A program made the position numbers and the translations under genes. Positions 1 to 8,361 of a stretch of DNA of 64,000 nt are shown in pieces. The notes below the pieces were generated by a model that was not told the DNA's origin, did not search any database, and saw only the letters and a list, made by a program, of their open reading frames with translations. The stretch comes from Halobaculum halobium (lineage in GTDB: Archaea; Halobacteriota; Halobacteria; Halobacteriales; Haloferacaceae): NCBI RefSeq assembly GCF_030127145.1, contig NZ_CP126158.1:2728001-2792000 (forward strand). The letters run 5' to 3'. The first letter of the stretch is position 1; each line of letters opens with the position of its first letter.

Positions 1-382
1 GGGGATCGAGCAGGCGAAAAAGCAGCTCGCGAAGCTCACGCCGGTCATCGCGGTCGGCGAGCTGAGCGGCGACGCCGTCGCCGCCGAACTGGTGTTGCTG
101 AAGGTCCGCGGCGAGGAGCCCGACAAGGTGCACGCGATCACCTCGATGTACGACGGGCAGACCCTCGACGCCGGCCCGCGTACCATCACCGTGCAGATCA
201 CCGGCGACGAGAACACGATCGACGACGCGATCGACGCGTTCGACCAGTTCGGCATCATCGAGATCGCCCGGACCGGCCAGACGGCCCTGGAGCGAGGGGA
301 CTCCCCGACGACGCCCGGCGAGGAGCCGGGGCACTCGGCGGGCGAGACGGACGACGACGAGTTCACGAACTACGACGACTGA
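1..382 (+). CDS. ilvN: acetolactate synthase small (regulatory) subunit, 3' part
   Basis: The 5' end lies outside the window; the frame is open from base 2 and ends with TGA at 380-382. The visible 126 residues begin with [20 protein letters not shown] and continue through a hydrophobic beta/alpha ACT-like region ending near [17 protein letters not shown], which is typical of the C-terminal half of IlvN. An acidic 30-residue tail follows, as is common in haloarchaea. IlvN binds valine and gives feedback control of acetohydroxyacid synthase, the first common step of valine/isoleucine synthesis. It lies 49 bp upstream of ilvC, so the two are probably cotranscribed. An internal GTG at 92 is not the real start because the conserved frame continues upstream. 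Confidence 0.9.
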   Translation, partial: GIEQAKKQLAKLTPVIAVGELSGDAVAAELVLLKVRGEEPDKVHAITSMYDGQTLDAGPRTITVQITGDENTIDDAIDAFDQFGIIEIARTGQTALERGDSPTTPGEEPGHSAGETDDDEFTNYDD

Positions 383-431
383 CCGCGCCGCATCGACAGC
401 CAAATCACACCACACCGCACACTACACACCG

Positions 432-1505
432 ATGACAGACTCCGATTCCACCTTGGACACAGACGTATACTACGACGAGGACGCCGACCGCTCGGCGATC
501 GACGACAAGACCGTGGCCGTGCTCGGCTACGGCAGCCAGGGCCACGCCCACGCGCAGAACCTCCACGACTCCGGCGTCGACGTGATCGTCGGCCTGCGGG
601 AGGACTCCTCCTCGCGCGCGGCCGCCGAGGGCGACGGGCTGCGCGTGGAGACGCCCGCTGACGCCGCCGCCGAGGCGGACATCGTCTCCGTGCTCGTCCC
701 CGATACGGTCCAACCGACCGTGTACGAGGAGATCGAGCCGGGGATCGAGGAGGGCGACACGCTCCAGTTCGCGCACGGCTTCAACATCCACTACAACCAG
801 ATCGTGCCGAAGGACGGCGTCGACGTGACCATGGTCGCGCCCAAGTCGCCGGGCCACCTCGTGCGCCGCAACTACGAGGCCGGCGAGGGCACCCCGGGAC
901 TGCTCGCCGTCTATCAGGACGCCACCGGCGAGGCGCGCGAGGAGGGCCTTGCGTACGCTCACGCGATCGGCTGTACCCGCGCGGGGGTCGTCGAGACGAC
1001 GTTCCGAGAGGAGACCGAGACGGACCTCTTCGGCGAGCAGGCGGTGCTGTGCGGCGGCGTCACCTCGCTCGTGAAGCAGGGGTACGAGACGCTCGTCGAC
1101 GCGGGCTACTCCCGCGAGATGGCGTACTTCGAGTGCCTGAACGAACTGAAGCTCATCGTCGACCTGATGTACGAGGGCGGGCTCGGCGAGATGTGGGACT
1201 CCGTCTCCGACACCGCGGAGTACGGCGGACTCGTCAAGGGCGACGAGGTCGTCGACGAGCACGCCCGCGAGAACATGGAGGGGGTGCTGGAGGCGGTGCA
1301 GGACGGCACCTTCGCGCGCGAGTGGATCGCCGAGAACCAGGCCGGCCGACCCTCCTACACGCAGCTTCGCGAGGCCGAGAAGAACCACGACATCGAGGAC
1401 GTGGGCGAGGACCTCCGCTCGCTGTTCGCGTGGGACGCCGACGAGGCCGCCGAGGACGGCGAAGGCGAGGAACCCGGCCAGGCCGAGGTACGCGCCGATG
1501 ACTGA
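432..1505 (+). CDS. ilvC: ketol-acid reductoisomerase (NADP+)
   Basis: Converts acetolactate or acetohydroxybutyrate to the dihydroxy acid in valine/isoleucine synthesis, using Mg2+ and NADPH. The Rossmann motif GYGSQG is at residues 32-37, followed by [11 protein letters not shown]. The knotted C-terminal domain carries the metal and substrate region ([16 protein letters not shown]) and the helical motif [19 protein letters not shown]. At 357 aa it is a class I (short) enzyme with a roughly 25-residue acidic haloarchaeal tail. The ATG at 432 follows a 49-bp gap after ilvN with no obvious TATA box, so it is probably read as part of the ilv-leu operon. Its stop overlaps the next small ORF (ATGACTGA). 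Confidence 0.97.
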   Translation: MTDSDSTLDTDVYYDEDADRSAIDDKTVAVLGYGSQGHAHAQNLHDSGVDVIVGLREDSSSRAAAEGDGLRVETPADAAAEADIVSVLVPDTVQPTVYEEIEPGIEEGDTLQFAHGFNIHYNQIVPKDGVDVTMVAPKSPGHLVRRNYEAGEGTPGLLAVYQDATGEAREEGLAYAHAIGCTRAGVVETTFREETETDLFGEQAVLCGGVTSLVKQGYETLVDAGYSREMAYFECLNELKLIVDLMYEGGLGEMWDSVSDTAEYGGLVKGDEVVDEHARENMEGVLEAVQDGTFAREWIAENQAGRPSYTQLREAEKNHDIEDVGEDLRSLFAWDADEAAEDGEGEEPGQAEVRADD

Positions 1506-1617
1506 GGAGCGCACCGTCGCCGACGTGGATCACACCGCGCCGTATCCCGAAGCGAACGACGTGTGGTCGCGCGGATTCGCGCGCGCCAGCGACGACCCGA
1601 GGGACGTACGCCGATGA
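1498..1617 (+). CDS. small conserved-position ORF between ilvC and leuC (39 aa)
   Basis: A 39-codon ORF starting at ATG 1498 and ending at TGA 1615-1617. It begins [20 protein letters not shown] and continues with [14 protein letters not shown]. It overlaps the end of ilvC by 8 bp and the start of leuC by 4 bp (ATGA), so it is translationally linked to both. No domain is recognisable. From memory, a small ORF at this position also occurs in other haloarchaeal ilvC-leuC operons, which argues for a real gene. Function unknown; possibly a coupling ORF or a small accessory protein. Confidence 0.6.
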   Translation: MTEERTVADVDHTAPYPEANDVWSRGFARASDDPRDVRR

Positions 1618-3095
1618 GCAAGGGGACCCTGTACGACAAGGTGTGGGAGCGACACAAGGTCGCCGACCTGCCGAACGGGCAGGACCAGCTGTTCATCGGC
1701 CTCCACCTCGTCCACGAGGTGACGAGCCCGCAGGCGTTCGGGATGCTGCGCGAGCGCGACATGGAGGTCGCGTTCCCGGATCGGACGGTCGCCACAACCG
1801 ATCACATCGTCCCGACGCGCCCGGAGGGGCGCGATCGTCCGCTCGCCGACGACCAGGCGGAGGAGATGCTCACGCACCTGGAGCGCAACACCGAGGAGGC
1901 GGGCATCCGCTTCTTCGGCCTCGACGACGACCGCCAGGGCATCGCCCACGTCGTCGGGCCCGAGCTGGGCTTCGTCCAGCCGGGGATGACCGTCGTCTGC
2001 GGCGACAGCCACACCTCGACCCACGGCGCCTTCGGCGCCATCGGCATGGGGATCGGCACGAGCCAGATCCGCGACGTGTTCGCCACCGGCTCCATCGCCG
2101 CCGACAAGAAGGACGTCAGACGCGTCGAGGTCACCGGCGAGCTGGGCGACGGCGTCGGCGCGAAAGACGTGATACTCCACGTCATCCGCGAGTTGGGCGT
2201 CGACGGCGGCGTCGGCCACGTGTACGAGTACGGCGGCGAGGCCATCCGCACGCTCGACATGGAGGGCCGCCTCGCGGTGTGCAACATGTCCATCGAGGGC
2301 GGCGCCCGCGCGGGCTACATCAACCCCGACGAGACTACCTATGAGTACCTGAAGGGGCGCGAGTTCGCTCCGGACGGCGAAGCGTTCGAGGAGCGCAAGC
2401 AGTACTGGGAGTCGATCCGCTCGGAGGAGGACGCCCAGTACGACGACTGGGTCGAGGTCGACGCGGACGACCTCGCCCCGCAGGTGTCGTGGGGGACCAA
2501 CCCAGAACAGGTCGTCGGCGTCGACGAACCGGTGCCCGCCCCGTCCGAGACGCGCGACCCCGCGGCCGCCGAGTCCGCGCAGGATCACACGGAGGTGACG
2601 CCCGGCGAGACGATGGAGGGCCACGAGATCGACGTGGCGTTCCTGGGCACCTGCACGAACGGCCGCGTCGCGGACTTCCGCGAGGCCGCGAAGGTGCTCG
2701 AGGGCCGCGAGGTCGCTGACGACGTTCGCGCGCTCGCCGTCCCCGGCTCCGGCACGGTCAAGCGGACGCTGGAGGCCGAAGGCATCGACCAGATCTTCAA
2801 GGACGCCGGCTTCCAGTGGCGCGAGGCCGGCTGTTCGATGTGCCTCGCGATGAACGACGACGCGCTCGAGGGCGACGAGGTGTGCGCCTCGTCGTCGAAC
2901 CGCAACTACGTCGGCCGACAGGGCAGCACCGAGGGGCGCACGCACCTGATGTCGCCCGCGATGGTCGCCGCGGCGGCCGTCGAGGGCGCGGTGACGGACG
3001 TGCGGGCGTTCGACACGCCCGAGCTCGTCGGCACCGCCGACGGCGACGGCGCCGCTCCCCACGATGACGACGCGAGCGCGGAGGTGAGCGAATGA
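1614..3095 (+). CDS. leuC: 3-isopropylmalate dehydratase large subunit
   Basis: Aconitase-family large subunit that with LeuD isomerises 2- to 3-isopropylmalate in leucine synthesis. From the ATG at 1614 the protein has 493 aa. It shows the typical N-terminus (GTLYDKVWERHKV), the active-site block CGDSHTSTHGAFGAIGMGIG, and the three 4Fe-4S cysteines: one in FLGTCTNGR (about residue 346) and two in CSMC (about 407 and 410). The ATG at 1614 was chosen over an upstream in-frame GTG because it overlaps the stop of the preceding ORF (ATGA) and matches the family N-terminus. The stop overlaps leuD by 4 bp. Confidence 0.96.
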   Translation: MSKGTLYDKVWERHKVADLPNGQDQLFIGLHLVHEVTSPQAFGMLRERDMEVAFPDRTVATTDHIVPTRPEGRDRPLADDQAEEMLTHLERNTEEAGIRFFGLDDDRQGIAHVVGPELGFVQPGMTVVCGDSHTSTHGAFGAIGMGIGTSQIRDVFATGSIAADKKDVRRVEVTGELGDGVGAKDVILHVIRELGVDGGVGHVYEYGGEAIRTLDMEGRLAVCNMSIEGGARAGYINPDETTYEYLKGREFAPDGEAFEERKQYWESIRSEEDAQYDDWVEVDADDLAPQVSWGTNPEQVVGVDEPVPAPSETRDPAAAESAQDHTEVTPGETMEGHEIDVAFLGTCTNGRVADFREAAKVLEGREVADDVRALAVPGSGTVKRTLEAEGIDQIFKDAGFQWREAGCSMCLAMNDDALEGDEVCASSSNRNYVGRQGSTEGRTHLMSPAMVAAAAVEGAVTDVRAFDTPELVGTADGDGAAPHDDDASAEVSE

Positions 3096-3753
3096 GCGAC
3101 GACGTCCCCGGCAGCGCCGGCGACGACGCGCCCGAGACGGACGGCGCGGACGACTCGGCCGCGGTGCCGGCGATCCGCCGGGTCGCCGGTACCGGCGTCC
3201 GCTTCGCGGCGACGACATCGACACCGACCAGATCCTCCCCGCCCGATTCCTGAAGGCTGTCACCTTCGACGATATGGGCGAGTACGCCTTCTACGACCAG
3301 CGCCGCGACGAGAACGGCGATCCCAACGATCACCCGTTCAACGAGTATCGCGGCGCGAACGTGCTCGCGGTCAACGACAACTTCGGCTGCGGCTCCTCCC
3401 GGGAGCACGCCCCACAGGGGCTGATGCGCTGGGGCGTCGAGGCGATCGTCGGCGAGTCGTTCGCGGAGATCTTCCAGGACAACTGCAAGTCGCTGGGCAT
3501 CCCGACGCTCGCGGTCGACCACGAGGACGTCGTCGCGCTCCAGGAGTTCATCGAAACGAACCCCGACGCGGGCGTCGAGGTCGACGTGCGCGAGGAGACC
3601 GTCCGCTACGACGGGACCGCGATCGAGGGGGAGGTCCCGGACGCGATGCGCGAGGCGCTCCTCGAGGGGAAGTGGGACACGACCGCGGTGATGCGGACGA
3701 ACCTCGACCGCGCGACGGCGGTCAACGACAGTCTGCCCTACACCGATGACTGA
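3092..3753 (+). CDS. leuD: 3-isopropylmalate dehydratase small subunit (frameshifted in this sequence)
   Basis: Small swivel-domain subunit of isopropylmalate isomerase. Translation starts at ATG 3092 (ATGA overlap with leuC), with a haloarchaeal acidic N-terminus leading into [10 protein letters not shown]. The frame then slips: the conserved stretch [15 protein letters not shown] is in the +2 frame and runs into [27 protein letters not shown] and the stop at 3753. One extra C in GTCCGC near 3200 restores a continuous protein of about 220 aa. The break is in a core biosynthetic gene at a short C run, so a sequencing or assembly deletion is more likely than a pseudogene. Annotating only from the downstream ATG (3274) would lose the conserved N-terminus. 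Confidence 0.9.
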
Positions 3754-4768
3754 GGCGAGCCCGGCGGACGCGCCGCGATCGGACGGCGGCGATGTCCCCC
3801 AGATCGCGGTCATCGAGGGCGACGGCATCGGGCGGGAGGTCGTCCCCGCGGCCGTCGAGGTGCTCGACGCCGTCGGCGACTACGCGTTCACCGCGGCCGA
3901 GGCGGGCGACGCGACGCTCGACGAGACCGGCGAGGCGCTGCCCGCGGAGACGTACGAACTGGCCGCGACCGCGGACGCGACGCTGTTCGGCGCGGCCGGC
4001 GACTCGGCAGCCGACGTGATCCTCCCGCTGCGGGAGGCGGTCGGCTCGTTCGTCAACATCCGCCCGGCGCGGGCGTACCCCGGCGTCGACGCGCTCCGCC
4101 CGGAGACCGACCTCGTCTTCCTCCGAGAGAACACCGAGGGCGTGTACGCGGGCCACGAGGACCGCCTCAGCGACGACGTGTCGACGCTGACGCGCGTGGT
4201 GACGGAGTCGGCCTCCCGGCGCCTCGGCGAGTTCGCCTGCGAGTACGTCGCCGAACGCGACCACGACGGATTCACCGTCGCGCACAAGGCCAACGTGATG
4301 CGCGAGACGGACGGGCTGTTCCGCGACACCGTGCTCGCGACGGCCGAGGCGGCCGGCGTCGACGCCGAGACCGTCCTCATGGACGCGTTCGCGACGCGCG
4401 TGTGTCTCGACCCGACGCAGTTCGACGTGATCGTCTGCCCGAACCTCGCGGGCGACGTGCTGTCGGATCTGGCGGCGGGACTCGTCGGCGGGCTCGGCCT
4501 GTTGCCGTCGGCGAACGTCGGCGCCGAGCGGGGCCTGTTCGAGCCGGTCCACGGCACCGCTCCCGACATCGCCGGCGAGGGGGTCGCGAACCCGTCGGCG
4601 ACGATCCTCTCGGCGGCGATGCTCGTCGAGTCGCTCGGCGACGACGACGCGGGCGCGAAGATTCGGTCGGCCGTCGAGCGCGTGCTCTCGGACGGGCCGC
4701 GCACGCCCGACCTCGGCGGCGAGGCGACGACGCGCGAGGTGACCGACGCGGTGCTGGCGCGGCTGTAA
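3746..4768 (+). CDS. leuB: 3-isopropylmalate dehydrogenase
   Basis: NAD-dependent oxidative decarboxylase that completes the leucine-specific branch. The 340-aa protein shows the family start [21 protein letters not shown], the substrate arginine region [26 protein letters not shown], the Lys motif [13 protein letters not shown] and the Mg2+/NAD region [20 protein letters not shown] followed by [12 protein letters not shown]. Its ATG lies in the end of leuD (ATGACTGA overlap), making it the last gene of the visible ilvN-ilvC-leuCDB operon. Isocitrate or homoisocitrate dehydrogenase are the main alternatives, but the leu context supports leuB. Confidence 0.93.
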   Translation: MTEASPADAPRSDGGDVPQIAVIEGDGIGREVVPAAVEVLDAVGDYAFTAAEAGDATLDETGEALPAETYELAATADATLFGAAGDSAADVILPLREAVGSFVNIRPARAYPGVDALRPETDLVFLRENTEGVYAGHEDRLSDDVSTLTRVVTESASRRLGEFACEYVAERDHDGFTVAHKANVMRETDGLFRDTVLATAEAAGVDAETVLMDAFATRVCLDPTQFDVIVCPNLAGDVLSDLAAGLVGGLGLLPSANVGAERGLFEPVHGTAPDIAGEGVANPSATILSAAMLVESLGDDDAGAKIRSAVERVLSDGPRTPDLGGEATTREVTDAVLARL

Positions 4769-4816
4769 GCGACAGAAACCACGCCCGCGAGCCGACTTCC
4801 GCGCTCGACCGATTCG

Positions 4817-5272
4817 TTACTCCTGATACGCCAGTCGGACCTGTTCGAACTTCCCCTTCGACTCCAGGTGTCGCTGGAGCTCGTCGGCGTACTCCTGGGT
4901 GAGTCGCTCGGCGGCCTCCAGTTGCTGGGTGTCCGTGCCGCCGCCCCCACCGCCGCCCAGGAGGGCGTCCTTGATGTCGGAGACGATCTCGCCGAAGGCG
5001 CCGCCAGAGGAGTCGCCCGTGGGGTCGCCGCCGGGCATCCCGCCCATCTGCTGGGAGACGTTGTCGAGTTCGGGCATTATCTGGGGAAGCTTCGACGTGT
5101 CGGCGACGATCCGGGCGTTCTCCGGGTCGTCCGCGTCCTCGATCTCGAACTCGACGGCCGTCATGATCAGTCCCCACTGCTGGTTCGAGAACTCCGACTG
5201 GTGGATCCGGTCGTTGAACTCGCGGTCGACGGTCATGCGTTCGCCGACGATCGCGTCCGTCCAGTTGCTCAT
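4817..5272 (-). CDS. haloarchaeal conserved protein (DUF5799-like)
   Basis: A 151-aa soluble protein, MSNWTDAIVGERMTVDREFN at its start. The N-terminal half is beta-rich (WGLIMTAVEFEIEDADDP), followed by a Gly/Met-rich linker with a run of seven glycines and a charged C-terminal helix (EAAERLTQEYADELQRHL). Its length and layout resemble the haloarchaea-specific DUF5799 group; that assignment is from memory. It is convergent with leuB and shares a 100-bp divergent gap with the downstream NYN gene. No catalytic motif is visible and the function is unknown. Confidence 0.75.
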   Translation of the reverse strand: MSNWTDAIVGERMTVDREFNDRIHQSEFSNQQWGLIMTAVEFEIEDADDPENARIVADTSKLPQIMPELDNVSQQMGGMPGGDPTGDSSGGAFGEIVSDIKDALLGGGGGGGTDTQQLEAAERLTQEYADELQRHLESKGKFEQVRLAYQE

Positions 5273-5383
5273 GTGCCCACGAACGGCGGGGGCGGGTATG
5301 TCGGTTTCCCTCGGGCCGGCGGGGCCGACGGACGATCGGGGGCGAACCGGAACGCGTATCGGCCACCGTCCGGTCCCCTCGCC

Positions 5384-5935
5384 ATGGGACTGCTGGATCG
5401 CGTTTTCGGAGCGAGCGCCGGCGGCGACGACGCTCGCGGCGCAGACGGGCCGTCGTCAGCGGGCGATGGAGCCGCGGGTCCGCGGGGCCCGTGGCGAGAC
5501 GCCGACGGGGAACCGGCGCGACCGCGGGGCGTCGCGCTGTTCGTCGACGGGCCGAACGTCTTCCGCGATGAGTTCGACGTGGACTTCGCGGATCTGCGCG
5601 CGGCCGCCGAGGCCGACGGTGGACTCGTCACCGCGCGGCTGTACCTCGACGAGCACGCCACCCCGGGCCTCATCCAGGCTGCCGAAGCCAACGGCTTTCA
5701 GGTGATCACCACCAGCGGCGACGTGGACGTGAAACTCGCCGTCGACGTGGCGTCGTTCGCGGCCGAGCGTCGCGCGGCGACCGTCGCGATCGCCTCCCGC
5801 GACACCGATTTCAAGCCCGCGCTGGAGGTCGCCAACGAGTACGGCCTCGGGACGCTCGCGATCGCGCCGGGGAGCTACGGCCGCTCCGACGCGCTCCGGC
5901 GGAGCGCGGACGAGGCTGTCACGCTCGGGGAGTAG
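5384..5935 (+). CDS. NYN/PIN-like domain protein (TIGR00288/LabA-like)
   Basis: The ATG at 5384 gives 183 aa. After a 50-residue low-complexity N-terminus comes a NYN (PIN-fold) domain: VALFVDGPNVF holds the first acidic metal ligand, GDVDVKLAVDVASFA the second cluster and ASRDTDFKPALEVANEYG the third. This arrangement is that of Mg2+-dependent RNases and the archaeal TIGR00288 family. Reading further upstream in frame is possible but runs over the divergent gene, so the start after the GC-rich spacer is preferred. Probable role: RNA processing or turnover, inferred only from the fold. Confidence 0.8.
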   Translation: MGLLDRVFGASAGGDDARGADGPSSAGDGAAGPRGPWRDADGEPARPRGVALFVDGPNVFRDEFDVDFADLRAAAEADGGLVTARLYLDEHATPGLIQAAEANGFQVITTSGDVDVKLAVDVASFAAERRAATVAIASRDTDFKPALEVANEYGLGTLAIAPGSYGRSDALRRSADEAVTLGE

Positions 5936-6022
5936 CGACTCCGAACCGGCAGTAGCGACGACGCGCCCGCCGCGCTCGGACCCACCCATACGTATATGTT
6001 CGATCGCTAGCAATTCGTGCGT

Positions 6023-6421
6023 GTGAAACATCTCCTCTTGGCCATCGACGAGAGCGGCGACCGTGCGGCCGCCCAGGCGGCGACGGTCCGCGACCTGTTC
6101 GACACCGACAGCACGACCGCGCACCTGTTGCACGACTTCACGGACAACCGCGAGGGCGCGTCGGTCAGTCAGGTCGCCGCTGTCAGGCGTGCGGCTACCA
6201 TCTTAGAGGACGCCGGGGTCACCGTGGAGTACCACGAGACGAGTGGAACGCCGTCGAGATCTATCATCCAGACCGCGGAGGAACTAGACGTTGACGCGAT
6301 CAGCATCGCCGGACGCAAGCGCTCGAAGGCGGGGAAGGCGCTCTTCGGGAGCGTCTCCCAGGAGGTCGTCCTCGGGACGGACCGCCCGGTCCTCCTTTGC
6401 ACTCGGAAGGACGAATCGTGA
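6023..6421 (+). CDS. universal stress protein, UspA family
   Basis: A 132-aa single USP domain. It starts with the beta strand MKHLLLAIDESGD (GTG at 6023; an alternative GTG lies at 6017) and ends with the nucleotide-binding signature GRKRSKAGKALFGSVSQEVV followed by RPVLLCTRK, matching the G-2X-G-9X-GS consensus of ATP-binding UspA proteins. An AT-rich stretch (catacgtatatgttcg) just upstream is a likely TATA region. Haloarchaea carry many paralogues, so no specific stress role is assigned. Confidence 0.88.
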   Translation: MKHLLLAIDESGDRAAAQAATVRDLFDTDSTTAHLLHDFTDNREGASVSQVAAVRRAATILEDAGVTVEYHETSGTPSRSIIQTAEELDVDAISIAGRKRSKAGKALFGSVSQEVVLGTDRPVLLCTRKDES

Positions 6422-6523
6422 CGCGCGGACGCTCTACACGGGGCAGTCGCCAGTTAGTGCGTCGGCGTTCCGGCTCTCAGGATCGACCAACGCCTCGGCG
6501 CGCTCAGTGAGAGACCGTGACGG

Positions 6524-7519
6524 TCACGCCAGCGGCGTCCGCTCGACGACCGTGCCGTCGTAGGTCGGGTACTGTTCGACGACCTCGCCGTCGTCGAGAT
6601 CGCCCTCGTCGATCATCTCCTCGAGCAGCCACCACGCCACCTCGACGTGGTCGGACTTCGTGGTGTAGAACTCCTCTGGAACCCCGAGATCGCGGATGCG
6701 TTCTGGGCTCGCGTACGTCTTGCCGTACACGAGTGTGCCGTCGTCAGTTACCTCGTCGAACGGGCGCTGGAGGTTGCGCGCCATCCGCTTGAGGCGGTTG
6801 CGGTGCTGGGCGGCGTCCTTGAACACGGAGGTGCAGAAGTACACCTTCTCGTGGTCGCCCATGACGTCCAAGATCTCCTCTTTCGAGCCGTCGACGGCCG
6901 ACATGTGGCCCTCCTGCAGCTCGAAGCCCTGCTCTTGCATCCGGCGGTAGTTCCCGTCGGACATCTCGAACTCGTTGACGTTGCAGAAGTCGGCGGCCCC
7001 CTCGTCGAGGAACTCCAGGAACTCCTCCTCCGCGCGGATGCCCGGGATCTCGAACGCCGGCGTCAGGCCCTCCTCGCGGGCGACGTAGAGAATTTCTTCC
7101 CACTCGGTGCCGTGAAGGTCTCCCCACTGCTCGACCGGCGGGTGAAATCGGATCTCGTCGAGGCCCGCCTCCGACAGGCGGCGCATGTTCTCGCGGCCGC
7201 CCGGGATCCCGGTGTAGAGGTGCGTGTGGTGGTCCTCGCCGAACTCCTCCTTGAGCAGGCGGAGATACCGCGTCGTCTTCCCCATCGCCTCCTGGGGCTC
7301 GCCACCGGTGATGGAGGTGCCCAACGCCGACATCCGCTTGGCCTCCTCGATCACGTCCTCGTCGGACTCGACGAGGCGCTCGTTGGCGTACACGTCCGTG
7401 ACGTTCTTGCGGTTCTCCCCGAGCGGACAGTAGAAGCAGTCGCGCTGGTCGCAGTAGCCGTACACGAACAGCACCATCTTCCCGCCCTTGGAGCACTGTT
7501 CACAGCCCTTCGAGATCAT
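6524..7519 (-). CDS. radical SAM protein with C-x4-C-x2-C cluster motif
   Basis: 331 aa from the ATG at 7519. Near the N-terminus is GYCDQRDCFYCPLGE, whose cysteines have C-x4-C-x2-C spacing instead of the classic C-x3-C-x2-C. It is followed by SITGGEPQEAMGKT (the SAM-binding GGEP motif), an IRFHPPVEQWG strand and a TIM-barrel-like pattern (TPAFEIPGIRA, FCNVNEFEMSD). Two extra cysteines (CEQC) precede the cluster. The fold class is clear and the substrate is not; the C-terminus contains no SPASM-type Cys array. The gene stands alone, convergent with uspA. The start was chosen to retain the CEQCSKGGK lead-in. Confidence 0.85.
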   Translation of the reverse strand: MISKGCEQCSKGGKMVLFVYGYCDQRDCFYCPLGENRKNVTDVYANERLVESDEDVIEEAKRMSALGTSITGGEPQEAMGKTTRYLRLLKEEFGEDHHTHLYTGIPGGRENMRRLSEAGLDEIRFHPPVEQWGDLHGTEWEEILYVAREEGLTPAFEIPGIRAEEEFLEFLDEGAADFCNVNEFEMSDGNYRRMQEQGFELQEGHMSAVDGSKEEILDVMGDHEKVYFCTSVFKDAAQHRNRLKRMARNLQRPFDEVTDDGTLVYGKTYASPERIRDLGVPEEFYTTKSDHVEVAWWLLEEMIDEGDLDDGEVVEQYPTYDGTVVERTPLA

Positions 7520-7680
7520 TCGGTACCCTACGTTCCCGGCCGAGCGGCAAAAGCGGTACGATACCCGGTCGTTCGACCGTGTGAGCCGTTGTCGCGACGG
7601 GTTCGAGGCCGACAGCGGCGTGCTCGCCCGCGTCGCCGTCGACCACGAGACTGATACCGCTTGAATCCAAGGTCCGTCCC

Positions 7681-8354
7681 ATGCCACGAGAGGCACGCAG
7701 ACGGGAGTTCCTTCGGCGGACCGGTGCGGCGCTCGCGCTGGGGGTGCGGGCGCGACGAGCGGCTGTCTCGGCGTCATCACCGGCTCGGAGCCGGCGGAGT
7801 TCTCCGCCAGCGTCGCGTCGGTCCCCGATTCGACCCTGGAATCGACCGGATTCGAGGAGTACCGGGTCGAACCGATGGAGATCACCCGGGAGTTCACCGT
7901 CGCCGACCAGACCCGAGAGGTCGTCGTCACCAACCAGGTCGCCGAGTACGACAAAGCCGCGGAGATACTCGGCGAGCGCATCCAGGCGTCGCTGTTCGTC
8001 GCGCTGTCGACGCCGGCCGTCGAGATCGCCGAGCAGACGTTCAACCCCGTCGGGGAGTTGAGTACGAGGGAGTTGGCGCGGCGGATGCTCTCCCAGTACG
8101 ACGGGATCTCCAACCTCCAGTCGGACGGCGAGGAGACCGTCACGGTGCTCGGCACCGACACGACCGTCGGGCTGTTCACGGCCGACGCGACCGTTACCGA
8201 GGGAGTCACCGTCGAGATTCGACTGCACGTCTCGGAGGCGGTTCGCGCGGGCGGGGACTTCGTCGTCACGGTCGGCGCGTACCCGACCCGACTGTCGGGA
8301 CAGGCCGACGACGTCCGAACGATGATGCGCTCGGTCACCCACGACGGGGGGTAG
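7681..8354 (+). CDS. Tat lipoprotein, DUF6517-like (frameshifted)
   Basis: The N-terminus RRREFLRRTGAALALG is a twin-arginine signal. The lipobox (ATSGCLG) lies in the next frame: one extra G in the G run at 7739-7743 joins the signal to AGATSGCLGVITGSEPAEF and the body (MEITREFTVADQTREVVVTN through VGAYPTRLSGQADDV). The mature part of about 190 aa is a beta-rich extracellular domain that resembles DUF6517 proteins (assignment from memory). It is probably anchored outside the membrane through the Cys lipid. The break sits in a homopolymer and is likely a sequencing deletion. It is followed after 7 bp by another lipoprotein gene. Confidence 0.7.
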
Positions 8355-8361
8355 TCCGAGG

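Noticed and set aside
405..1514. Long minus-strand open frame opposite ilvC
   Set aside because: Val/Arg/Leu-rich translation with no motifs; it exists because high GC removes stop codons opposite a strongly conserved ilvC.
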